From: Microbacterium sp. W4I4
GTDB lineage: Bacteria; Actinomycetota; Actinomycetes; Actinomycetales; Microbacteriaceae
Assembly: GCF_030816235.1 (NCBI RefSeq)
Contig: NZ_JAUSXT010000001.1
Location: 1,674,001-1,738,000, forward strand
Direction of reading: 5' to 3'
DNA: 64,000 nt
Shown here: positions 44,054 through 51,228 of the stretch, piece by piece
Position numbering within the stretch: the first letter of the stretch is position 1
Layout of the letters: each line of letters begins with the position of its first letter
The notes under the pieces: model-generated
Database searches by the model: none
What the model was told of the DNA's origin: nothing
What the model saw: the letters and a program-made list of their open reading frames with translations, nothing else
Program-made: the position numbers and the translations under genes

Positions 44054-44536
44054 ATGCCCCGTAAGCCACCGATGCTCGCCGATGCACTGGACAACCAATG
44101 CGCCATCGTCAGATCTCTTGGTGTGCTGAGCGACTCCTGGAGCTTCCTGCTGCTGCGCGAGGCGCTGCTCGGCCGGCGCACGTTCGCGCAGTTCCGAGAC
44201 TCTTTGGGCATCGCGAGCGACGTGCTCAGCGCGCGACTGAACGCACTCGTGGAGCACGGCGTACTGGAGCGGATTCCGTACCAAGAGCCCGGACAGCGCA
44301 CTCGCGATGCCTACGAGCTCACCGCAGCAGGCGATGAACTGAAGGTCGTGCTGGTGGCCATGCAGCAGTGGGGCGAAGCCCACGTTCAGCGCGGGCGCAC
44401 CGGAAGCGTGCTTCCGGTGCGCCGTGGTGGCCATGAGCGCGTGCGAGCCGTATTGGTAGACACCCATGACGTGATCCTCGGAGAAGACGACGTGGATTTC
44501 GTTCGCGTCACCGCCTCTGAGGCTCCCCGGCGCTGA
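44054..44536 (+). CDS. HxlR-family transcriptional regulator
   Basis: A 160-residue winged-helix regulator. NQCAIVRSLGVLSDSWSFLLLREALLGRRTFAQFRDSLGIASDVLSARLNALVEHGVLERIPYQEPGQRTRDAYELTAAG is the full HxlR domain, and a C-terminal 60-residue extension follows. ATG 44054 is chosen because GAGG lies just upstream and the domain begins a few residues later; 44018 is an alternative that would put the dyad inside the gene. HxlR proteins sense aldehydes, quinones or redox stress, which fits the divergent oxidoreductase operon. Confidence 0.88.
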   Translation: MPRKPPMLADALDNQCAIVRSLGVLSDSWSFLLLREALLGRRTFAQFRDSLGIASDVLSARLNALVEHGVLERIPYQEPGQRTRDAYELTAAGDELKVVLVAMQQWGEAHVQRGRTGSVLPVRRGGHERVRAVLVDTHDVILGEDDVDFVRVTASEAPRR

Positions 44537-44581
44537 ATAGATCGCCGAGGCGGGCCCGGGAGCCCTCTGCTCTGCAAATGA

Positions 44582-45229
44582 TCAGCGGCAGACAGGGAGA
44601 GCGCCTCGAGTGAAGCCGAACGGGCTGGTCACTGTGGAGGTGGTGCCGTTCGCGCGACGCGCTTCCAGCGCGCGGAAAGCCGCGGTCGCCCCGGTGACCT
44701 GGTAGTACTGGCCCGACTTGGTCTGACCGCGGTCGATGTAGTCCAGGTACGTCCCGGACGTGCTTCCCGAGTACCAGAGGGTGATTCTGCGCAGGTCGGT
44801 GGTGGTGTTGTTCCGGGCCGAGTAACGCACGCCCGTGTTCGCCGAGTTGCGGCATGCAAAGACGTGGATCCCGTTGAGGGAGTAGATCGCCGTTCCCACC
44901 CTCGGCAGTCCGGCCTTGAGCTTCGACCAGGTGAGGGGTCCCACAACACCGTCCGCGGCAAGACCGTTCGCGCGCTGGTAGAAGATGACGGCGCGCCTGG
45001 TCAGCGTGCCGAACGAGCCGTCGACCGACAGACCGCCGAGGCGCTGCTGGAGCACGCGCACGCAGCTGCCCGTGTCACCCGGGCGCACCTTCTGGGGCGC
45101 GGAGATCGTGCAGCTGACCGTCGCTGCGCTCGCGGGTGAGGCGCCGCCGACGAGCACGCTCCCGGCTGCGAGTGCGACGACTGCGGCCACAGCGGCCAGC
45201 CGATTGCGGAGGGTGGATCGGACAGTCAT
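44582..45229 (-). CDS. Secreted peptidoglycan-binding protein (PG_binding_1)
   Basis: A 215-residue exported protein. Signal peptide NRLAAVAAVVALAAGSVLVGGASPASA; residues about 45-95 a peptidoglycan-binding module (KVRPGDTGSCVRVLQQRLGGLSVDGSFGTLTRRAVIFYQRANGLAADGVVGPLTWSKL); the last 110 residues a beta-rich domain of unknown type (IHVFACRNSANTGVRYSARN). Two cysteines in the first part may form a disulphide. No catalytic domain is visible. Start ATG at 45229 with AAGGAG upstream. Confidence 0.87.
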   Translation of the reverse strand: MTVRSTLRNRLAAVAAVVALAAGSVLVGGASPASAATVSCTISAPQKVRPGDTGSCVRVLQQRLGGLSVDGSFGTLTRRAVIFYQRANGLAADGVVGPLTWSKLKAGLPRVGTAIYSLNGIHVFACRNSANTGVRYSARNNTTTDLRRITLWYSGSTSGTYLDYIDRGQTKSGQYYQVTGATAAFRALEARRANGTTSTVTSPFGFTRGALPVCR

Positions 45230-45385
45230 GGAGCTCCTTACGGCAAGGCCGATCCGCATGAGGCGAATCGGTCGGTCACCGCGATGCTATTGAGCAGTCA
45301 GGGGTCTCGCCCATGGGCTGTTCTGCCCATGAAGTGCCTCCGACCTCGCAACGTCAGCTGGCGAACGGTCAGCGGTCACAATGAA

Positions 45386-45421
45386 AAGTCCCTGGTCAGA
45401 GTTGAATCTGAACAGGGACTT
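45386..45421 (-). terminator. Terminator after the tRNA-Ser 3' fragment
   Basis: AAGTCCCTG (45386-45394) and CAGGGACTT (45413-45421), with an inner TCAGA/TCTGA pairing. On the minus strand the hairpin ends in CTTTTC. It follows the encoded CCA of the tRNA fragment by two bases, so it is the original tRNA terminator. Confidence 0.8.
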
Positions 45422-45423
45422 CT

Positions 45424-45481
45424 TGGCGGAGACGGAGGGATTTGAACCCTCGGTCCCCTTGCGAGGACTCCACCTTAGCAG
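45424..45481 (-). other. 3' half of a tRNA-Ser (GCU) gene; probable attachment-site scar
   Basis: On the minus strand: anticodon loop CTGCTAA (anticodon GCU), anticodon-stem 3' side GGTGG, long variable arm AGTCCTCGCAAGGGGACC, T-arm GAGGGTTCAAATCCCTC, acceptor 3' strand CGTCTCC, discriminator G and encoded CCA. The 5' half is missing: no GGAGACG, no D-arm, and only chance pairing for the anticodon stem. An identity block from the anticodon to the 3' end is the usual attB core of integrases that use tRNA genes. Confidence 0.75.
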
Positions 45482-45905
45482 TGTGGTGTTCTCGGTCTGA
45501 CTGCCCGGTGGTCTCGCGGTGCTGAAACCGGCTGAATGGCTGGGAAGCCCGTGATTCCGGGGCTATTCGGCCTTGTGCCCTTCGACTCCCCATGCACTGG
45601 GGACACGCGAAAACTCGTCAGAAACGCCAACCTCGGGATGCTCCGGACACTTTTGGGACACTTGGCGACGCGCTGGGTCACGGTGGAGTTCGAAGCCGAA
45701 TCGCTGACGTTCTCTTGGGTCCCATGCAGTCCAAAATGCCGGATTTCGGCGGACTCACCCCTTTCCAATACCGCCTGGAACTGGCTTCGATCCGGCTCGA
45801 TCTCGTGCGTTCGTGGTTGAAATCTTGGAGGCGATTCTTTCCAGATCGCGAGCTACGGCTGGACGGACTCGCACCGAGCGCGCGGCCCCAAGGCCGAGTC
45901 AGTAC
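45482..45905. other. Non-coding stretch next to the tRNA fragment
   Basis: No open frame here has coding character and base composition is lower in G+C than the neighbours. It contains direct copies GGACACTT at 45644 and GGGACACTT at 45655, and GGGGACACG at 45599, which could be arm-type integrase sites. No integrase or transposase is recognisable. Confidence 0.4.
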
Positions 45906-46481
45906 TCACCTCCGCACCAACAGGACCGAGGCATTGCGCCAAAGAGCCACGAGGTCGAGGTCGGGGTCCCGGAGCCACTGGAGCTGCAGCCCGTCCATGA
46001 TCGCAAGCACTTCGACGGCGAAGCCTTCCGGATGCGGATGCCACGGGCGAGCGGCGTCAGCGATGGTCACACGCCCCACCGTCGCGCGTCGCGCGAAGAA
46101 ATCATGGGCCGGATGGGACGGATCGAGAGCCTCGGCGCCGAGGATCGCGTAAAGCTGCACGATCTCGCGACGTTCCGCGTTGCGACGGACCTGCTCGTCC
46201 AGCGCCCGCCAGACCCCGGCCTCGTCGGTCGGCAGGGCGCCGCCCGGTGCGGCGATCACCTCGTCCACTTCATCGCGGTGGCGGAGGATCTCGATGAGCA
46301 CCGCTTCTTTTGTTCCGAAGTGGTGTTCGACGCCTGCCCGGGTGATGCCGCTCTCGGCGGCGACCTGGGAGAGGTTGAAGGTGTTGAACCCCTGCTCGGA
46401 TACCAGCCGAGTTGCTGTCTCGACGATCTGCGCGCGGCGCGCGGCCGGTGCCATTCGTGTGCGGGTTCGGGGTGTCTTCAT
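45906..46481 (-). CDS. TetR-family regulator of the GH3 locus
   Basis: A 191-residue regulator. Helix-turn-helix: MAPAARRAQIVETATRLVSEQGFNTFNLSQVAAESGITRAGVEHHFGTKEAVLIEIL. The C-domain ending IMDGLQLQWLRDPDLDLVALWR matches a TetR subgroup common beside actinobacterial glycoside hydrolases; the TetR at 54980 has the same tail pattern (MWDGLQAQWLIAPTFDI). It is divergent from the GH3 gene, with a perfect 32-bp palindrome between them. It probably represses GH3 and MFS until a glycoside or aglycone is present. Confidence 0.92.
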   Translation of the reverse strand: MKTPRTRTRMAPAARRAQIVETATRLVSEQGFNTFNLSQVAAESGITRAGVEHHFGTKEAVLIEILRHRDEVDEVIAAPGGALPTDEAGVWRALDEQVRRNAERREIVQLYAILGAEALDPSHPAHDFFARRATVGRVTIADAARPWHPHPEGFAVEVLAIMDGLQLQWLRDPDLDLVALWRNASVLLVRR

Positions 46482-46533
46482 CTCACGAGCCTTTCATATC
46501 CGCTCTTGCGGGAATTTGTTGTCTATGCCTACT

Positions 46534-46565
46534 ATCGCTTACCTGTATTGATACAGGTAAGCGAT
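46534..46565. promoter_or_regulatory. Perfect 32-bp palindromic operator between TetR and GH3 genes
   Basis: ATCGCTTACCTGTAT (46534-46548), TG, ATACAGGTAAGCGAT (46551-46565): fifteen paired bases on each side without a mismatch. It lies 22 bases before the GH3 start and 52 bases from the TetR start, so one dimer pair could cover both promoters. Confidence 0.85.
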
Positions 46566-46587
46566 TTGGACAGCGAGGATGTGTGTG

Positions 46588-48765
46588 ATGTCAACGACGA
46601 GTACCGCGACGACGGCTTTCGCCGAGAGTGTGGACCGGGTGCGCTCCGGCGCCAGCGCGCAGGATGTGGCAGGGGAGCTCCTCTCCGCGCTCACGCGGCA
46701 GGAGAAGCTGTTCCTTCTCGACGGCGACGAGGAGTTCTGGCCCGGGATGGGCGAGATCATCAAGCAGTACAACTCGGCTCCGATCGTGATGGGTCGAGTC
46801 GACCGCCTCGGCATCCCCGGGCTGCGCTTCAGCGACGGACCCCGTGGAGTGGTGATGGGCGAGGCGACCGCCTTCCCGGTGTCGATGGCGCGCGGCGCGA
46901 CATGGGACGTCGAACTCGAGGAGCGCATCGGAGTGGCGATCGGCGCCGAGATGCGTGCGCTCGGCGCGAACTTCTATGGCGGCGTATGCATCAATCTGCC
47001 CCGTCACCCGGCATGGGGTCGCGCGCAGGAGACCTACGGCGAGGACAGCCACGCTCTTGGTGAGTTCGGTGCGGCCCTGACCCGGGGGGTTCGTCGCCAC
47101 GCGATGGCCGTGGCGAAGCACTACGCCCTGAACTCGATGGAGAATGCGCGCTTCACCGTCGACGTCAGCGCCGATGAAGCGACACTGCAGGAGGTGTACC
47201 TGCCGCACTTCCGCCGTACGGTCGAGCAGGGCGTCGACGGAATCATGACCGCCTATAACAGCGTCAACGGAGAGTGGGCCGGCGAGAACGAAGCCTTGAT
47301 GGAAGGCATCCTGCGCGAGCAGTGGGGGTTCCAAGGCGTCACCGTCTCGGACTTCATCTGGGGGCTGAGAGACGCGGCGAAGTCGCTGCGCGCAGGGCTC
47401 GATGTCGAGGAGCCCTTCCGCCAGCAGCGCGCGGAGCACCTTCCCGCCGACCTCGCAGCCGGACGGGCGTCATGGTCGGACGTGGATCGCGCCGGCCGGC
47501 GCATCCTTGCCACGCAACTCGCCTTCTACGCCCGAGACCGCGACGAGGAGCCCACCGCCGACGTCGTCTTCTCCGCAGAACACCGCGCGCTTTCTCGCGA
47601 GGCCGCAGCCGCCGCCGCAGTGCTCCTGAAGAACGACGACGTCAACGGCCGGCCCGTTCTCCCGCTGTCAGCGGACGCTCTCGCCCGCGTGGCGGTCATC
47701 GGGCGTCTGGCGGATCTTCCGAACACCGGCGACGAAGGGTCGTCCAACGTTCATTCCCCGGAGATCGTCACACCACTGCAGGGCCTGCGCGCCGCCCTCC
47801 CTTCCGCTGCCGTCACACACGTCTCCGCCGATGACCCGGGAGAGGCCGCCGGCGCAGCCGGTGACGCGGATGTGGCTGTCGTCGTCGTCGGCTACACCTC
47901 CGCGGACGAGGGCGAGTACATCGGCGATCTCGCCAGTCAGCACGAACTCCTGGCGCTCTTCCCGCCGCCTCCGGAGGGCGTTGATCTCGCAGCCGTCATG
48001 GGCGCCGCCGACAGCCAGCTCGCGATGGGAACCGCAGTGGGCGGCGACCGCCACTCCCTCCGCGTGCGCCCGATCGATGCGGACATCATCCGCGCTACCG
48101 CTGCGGCGAATCCCCGCACCGTCGTCGTCATCGTCACAGCCGGCGCGATCATCACCGAGGAATGGCGTTCGTCCGTTCCCGCCGTGGTGGTCAGCTGGTA
48201 CAACGGCAGCGAAGGCGGAAGCGCACTCGCCGACGTGCTCCTCGGCGTCCACGACGCGACCGGTCGCCTGCCCTATTCGATTCCGACGAGCGAAGAGCAT
48301 CTGCCGGCCTTCGACATCGACGCGACCACCATCACCTATGACCGGTGGCACGGGCAGCGTCTGCTCGACCGCGATGGAATACCCGCCGCCTTCCCACTCG
48401 GCTTCGGCCTCTCCTACACGAGCTTCTCCCTGGACGAGCTCACCGTCGGCGAGGTCACCGGAGAGAGCTTCGATGCACAGGTCACGATGACCAACACCGG
48501 CGACCGTGCTGGACGACACGTCGTCCAGCTCTACGCGGCGATCGACGCGGAGGACTTCCCGCACCGCGTCCTCGTCGGCTTCGCCCCCGTCACTCTCAAC
48601 GCCGGCGAGACCCGCACGATCGCTGTCACCGGATCCACACGACCCACGAATCGGTGGGCCGAGGGACGATTCGTTCCTGCCGCGACACACGTGGTGATCG
48701 AAGCAGCCGCCTTCTCCGGCGACCCCCACGCGATCACGGCGACTCTCGACCTGCTTCCATCCTGA
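46588..48765 (+). CDS. GH3 beta-glycosidase
   Basis: A 725-residue enzyme with no signal peptide, so intracellular. The GH3 N-terminal barrel has RLGIPGLRFSDGPRGV, WGRAQETYGED, AVAKHYALNSMENARF (KH motif), and WGFQGVTVSDFIWG with the nucleophile Asp255. The C-terminal alpha/beta sandwich (AAVLLKNDDVNGRPVLPLS, VSWYNGSEGGSALADVLLG) and fibronectin-III-like domain (YTSFSLDELTVG) follow. Likely beta-glucosidase or similar exo-enzyme on imported glycosides. Start MSTTSTATT is chosen for its spacing to GAGG (46575). An MFS gene follows in the same operon. Confidence 0.93.
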   Translation: MSTTSTATTAFAESVDRVRSGASAQDVAGELLSALTRQEKLFLLDGDEEFWPGMGEIIKQYNSAPIVMGRVDRLGIPGLRFSDGPRGVVMGEATAFPVSMARGATWDVELEERIGVAIGAEMRALGANFYGGVCINLPRHPAWGRAQETYGEDSHALGEFGAALTRGVRRHAMAVAKHYALNSMENARFTVDVSADEATLQEVYLPHFRRTVEQGVDGIMTAYNSVNGEWAGENEALMEGILREQWGFQGVTVSDFIWGLRDAAKSLRAGLDVEEPFRQQRAEHLPADLAAGRASWSDVDRAGRRILATQLAFYARDRDEEPTADVVFSAEHRALSREAAAAAAVLLKNDDVNGRPVLPLSADALARVAVIGRLADLPNTGDEGSSNVHSPEIVTPLQGLRAALPSAAVTHVSADDPGEAAGAAGDADVAVVVVGYTSADEGEYIGDLASQHELLALFPPPPEGVDLAAVMGAADSQLAMGTAVGGDRHSLRVRPIDADIIRATAAANPRTVVVIVTAGAIITEEWRSSVPAVVVSWYNGSEGGSALADVLLGVHDATGRLPYSIPTSEEHLPAFDIDATTITYDRWHGQRLLDRDGIPAAFPLGFGLSYTSFSLDELTVGEVTGESFDAQVTMTNTGDRAGRHVVQLYAAIDAEDFPHRVLVGFAPVTLNAGETRTIAVTGSTRPTNRWAEGRFVPAATHVVIEAAAFSGDPHAITATLDLLPS

Positions 48766-48772
48766 CGAATGC

Positions 48773-48815
48773 TTCACGATGCCGCGGAGAGGTCTTCGCT
48801 TCGCGGCACCGTGAA
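48773..48815 (+). promoter_or_regulatory. Hairpin between the GH3 and MFS genes
   Basis: TTCACGATGCCGCG (48773-48786) and CGCGGCACCGTGAA (48802-48815) pair with one mismatch over 14 bases, loop 15. It lies in the 114-base space of an operon, so it may protect or process the mRNA or partly terminate it. There is no T run. Confidence 0.55.
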
Positions 48816-48879
48816 CCATTCCTCCCTTTCCCTCACGTCCGCAAACCACTGCCGCTCGGCCGACCCTTCAAGGACAACG

Positions 48880-50181
48880 ATGTCTCAGACGCCCGCACCC
48901 GATCAGTCCCCCTACGCTCCCGCACCGGACACGACGACCGTGACCGCCAACCCTCACGACGGGCGAACCACCTTTCGCCCCCTGCGTCTCGGCCTCGCCC
49001 TCTTCATCGGCGGGGCTCTATGGGTCGGACCCTTCTACGCATACAACGCCGTCCTCATCCCGGCCCGGCTCGAACAGATCGCACCCGCCGACAAAGTCGG
49101 GCTGATCGCCATGATCGCCATCACCGGATCGCTCGTCGCGATGTTCGCAAACATCATCTTCGGAGCCCTCAGCGACCTCACTCGCAGCCGCTTCGGCCGC
49201 CGCGCGCCGTGGATGATCCTCGGCTCAGCGGGAGCATCCGCGTCCCTGTTCGTGCTGCTCTCGAGCGAGTCGACAACCGTCGTCGTCTTCTCCTGGATGG
49301 CGTTCCAGATGTTCCTCAATGCGATCGCCGCCCCTTTGATCGCCACTCTTGCCGAGCGCGTCCCCAAAGCTCGTCGCGGCACATACTCCGCCATCTACGG
49401 AGTAGGGGTGCTCATCGGCGTGTTCGGCTCGCAGATCGCGGCATCCTTCTTCACCACCGACCCCACGACAGGCATGGCCATCTTCGCGGTCATCGTGCTG
49501 CTCGCAGGCCCCGTGGTCGTGCTCATCTCGCCGGAGAAGTCCAACCTGAACCAACCGCGGCAGTCCTTCAGCGTGCGCATGATCGCCGACAACTTCTCCT
49601 TCCCCCGGCACGGCGCACGCGACTACTACTTCGCACTATTCGGCAAGCTGCTCGTCATCCTCGGCGCATACTCGCTCTCCGGATACCAGCTCTACATCCT
49701 CACCGACTACATGGGGCAGACGCTCGCCGAAGCTGGCGGCACCATGGCCATGATGGGCATCATCCAGCTGGGAACGGCGCTGGTGTTCGGCGCGATCTCC
49801 GGGCCGATCTCGGACCGAATCGGTCGCCGCAAACCGCTCGTGATCGGCTCGGCGATCCTCATCGCCCTGGCCTCCTTGCTCCCCTTCTTCGTCGTGGAGC
49901 CGTGGGCGATGCTCGTCTACGCCCTGGTCGGGGGCACCGGACTCGGCATCTTCAACTCGGTCGACCAGGCACTGAACACTGAGGTGCTGCCCAACATCGA
50001 CAACGCCGCCAAAGACCTCGGGATCCTCAACATGGCCACCACGGGCGGCCAGATCCTCGGCCCCGGCCTCACCTCGAGCATCGTCGGCATCACAGGCGGC
50101 TACGCCCCCGTGTTCATCGTCGCAACCGGCATCGCCACCCTCTCCACACTGCTGATCGTCCCCATCCGCTCCGTCCGCTGA
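48880..50181 (+). CDS. MFS transporter, sugar/glycoside type
   Basis: A 433-residue 12-helix protein. NIIFGALSDLTRSRFGRRAPWMILG and ISGPISDRIGRRKPLVIGSAIL are the two cytoplasmic loop motifs that mark MFS symporters of the glycoside-pentoside-hexuronide-like group. An N-terminal hydrophilic 45-residue segment rich in Thr/Pro precedes helix 1. AAGGA lies five bases upstream of ATG 48880; the frame extends 37 codons further into the hairpin region but without coding character. With GH3 upstream, it probably imports the glycoside that the enzyme cleaves. Confidence 0.88.
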   Translation: MSQTPAPDQSPYAPAPDTTTVTANPHDGRTTFRPLRLGLALFIGGALWVGPFYAYNAVLIPARLEQIAPADKVGLIAMIAITGSLVAMFANIIFGALSDLTRSRFGRRAPWMILGSAGASASLFVLLSSESTTVVVFSWMAFQMFLNAIAAPLIATLAERVPKARRGTYSAIYGVGVLIGVFGSQIAASFFTTDPTTGMAIFAVIVLLAGPVVVLISPEKSNLNQPRQSFSVRMIADNFSFPRHGARDYYFALFGKLLVILGAYSLSGYQLYILTDYMGQTLAEAGGTMAMMGIIQLGTALVFGAISGPISDRIGRRKPLVIGSAILIALASLLPFFVVEPWAMLVYALVGGTGLGIFNSVDQALNTEVLPNIDNAAKDLGILNMATTGGQILGPGLTSSIVGITGGYAPVFIVATGIATLSTLLIVPIRSVR

Positions 50182-50238
50182 GGCAGGCTCTCCGAATTCA
50201 GGGGGTCAGCGGATGGGGTGGAGCGATCGGGCCGGAAG

Positions 50239-51228
50239 TCACGAGACGTGAGGGCGCAGGGATTCGATCATCCGCGACCGGAATCCGGAGGTGATAGCCG
50301 TCACCATCGCTGCGTCGGCTCCGTGATACATGCCGTCCTCCACGTGAACCTCGCAGGAGACGCCTGCGCTGTTCAGCCTGCGCGCGTACTCGAGATTCTC
50401 GTCGTGGAAGAGGTCGAGGCTGCCGACTCCGATCCAGGCCGGTGGGAGACCGGAGAGATTCTGGCGACGCGCAGGCACGGCGTATGGCCGAGATTCGAGC
50501 AGGCCCGGCTTGTGACCGAGGTAGACCCTCCATGCCATGCGGTTGAGGGTGGGCGTCCAGGCAAAGCGGCCACGACCGGCGGGGTCTGGACGAAGGCCGG
50601 TTCGGTCATCGAGCATCGGGTATTCCAGCATCTGAAAGCTGACAGGAATGCCTTGGTCGAACGCCCGCTGCGCAAGGGCCACGGCGAGGCCGCCGCCCGC
50701 GCTTCCGCCGCCGATTGCGATTCGTGAGTCATCGATGTTCAATGAGTTCGCGGAGTCATGCAACCACTTCAGCGCGGTGAAGCAGTCATCCAGATCCAGA
50801 GGGAACGCGCCGATGCGGTAGTCGACGCTGATGACCGGCACTCCGAGATCTTCCGCGATTTCTGTACACCAGGAATGGTCCCCAGCGGCTGTTCCGAGGA
50901 TGTGCCCGCCTCCGTGAATCCACAGCAGCGCACCGGTCCTTCTCTCGCGTCGGAGCGGCTCGTAGATGAAGACATCGAATGAGCCGTCCTCGCTCGGCAG
51001 CGAGACCGTTCGAACACTCGCCCCTTCGGGCACGGCGGTCGGGCGGTCGAGAAGTCGCCGCCCCAGCGGAAGCATCCAAGGCCGTGCGAATGAGTAGTTG
51101 AAATAGAGGCCGATCGACCGCAACTCCGGAGCGACGCTTGCGATCGACCGCCTCGTGACCAGGATGTGCCTGAGGATCGTTGCAGCCGCACCTGCCGCAG
51201 CGCCCGCGAGGAGACAGGTGGGCTTCAT
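50239..51228 (-). CDS. Alpha/beta-hydrolase (HSL-type esterase), rhamnosidase operon
   Basis: A 329-residue esterase. LLWIHGGGHILGTAAG is the oxyanion motif, VISVDYRI the following strand, IAIGGGSAGGGLAVALAQRA the nucleophile elbow, GSLDLFHDENLEYARRL the aspartate and GMYHGADAA the histidine. A hydrophobic N-terminal helix (CLLAGAAAGAAATILRHIL) may anchor it to the membrane. Start ATG overlaps the stop of the GH78 gene by ATGA. It is the third gene of the operon and could deacylate rhamnosides or other plant esters. Confidence 0.9.
   Translation of the reverse strand: MKPTCLLAGAAAGAAATILRHILVTRRSIASVAPELRSIGLYFNYSFARPWMLPLGRRLLDRPTAVPEGASVRTVSLPSEDGSFDVFIYEPLRRERRTGALLWIHGGGHILGTAAGDHSWCTEIAEDLGVPVISVDYRIGAFPLDLDDCFTALKWLHDSANSLNIDDSRIAIGGGSAGGGLAVALAQRAFDQGIPVSFQMLEYPMLDDRTGLRPDPAGRGRFAWTPTLNRMAWRVYLGHKPGLLESRPYAVPARRQNLSGLPPAWIGVGSLDLFHDENLEYARRLNSAGVSCEVHVEDGMYHGADAAMVTAITSGFRSRMIESLRPHVS

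Noticed and set aside
45536..46152. Plus-strand open frames that might be an integrase remnant
   Set aside because: No recombinase catalytic pattern (R..HxxR..Y) or domain can be seen and they overlap the real TetR gene.
48345..49982. 545-codon Arg/His-rich frame over the GH3 end and MFS gene
   Set aside because: Out-of-frame shadow; both overlapped genes have full family motifs.
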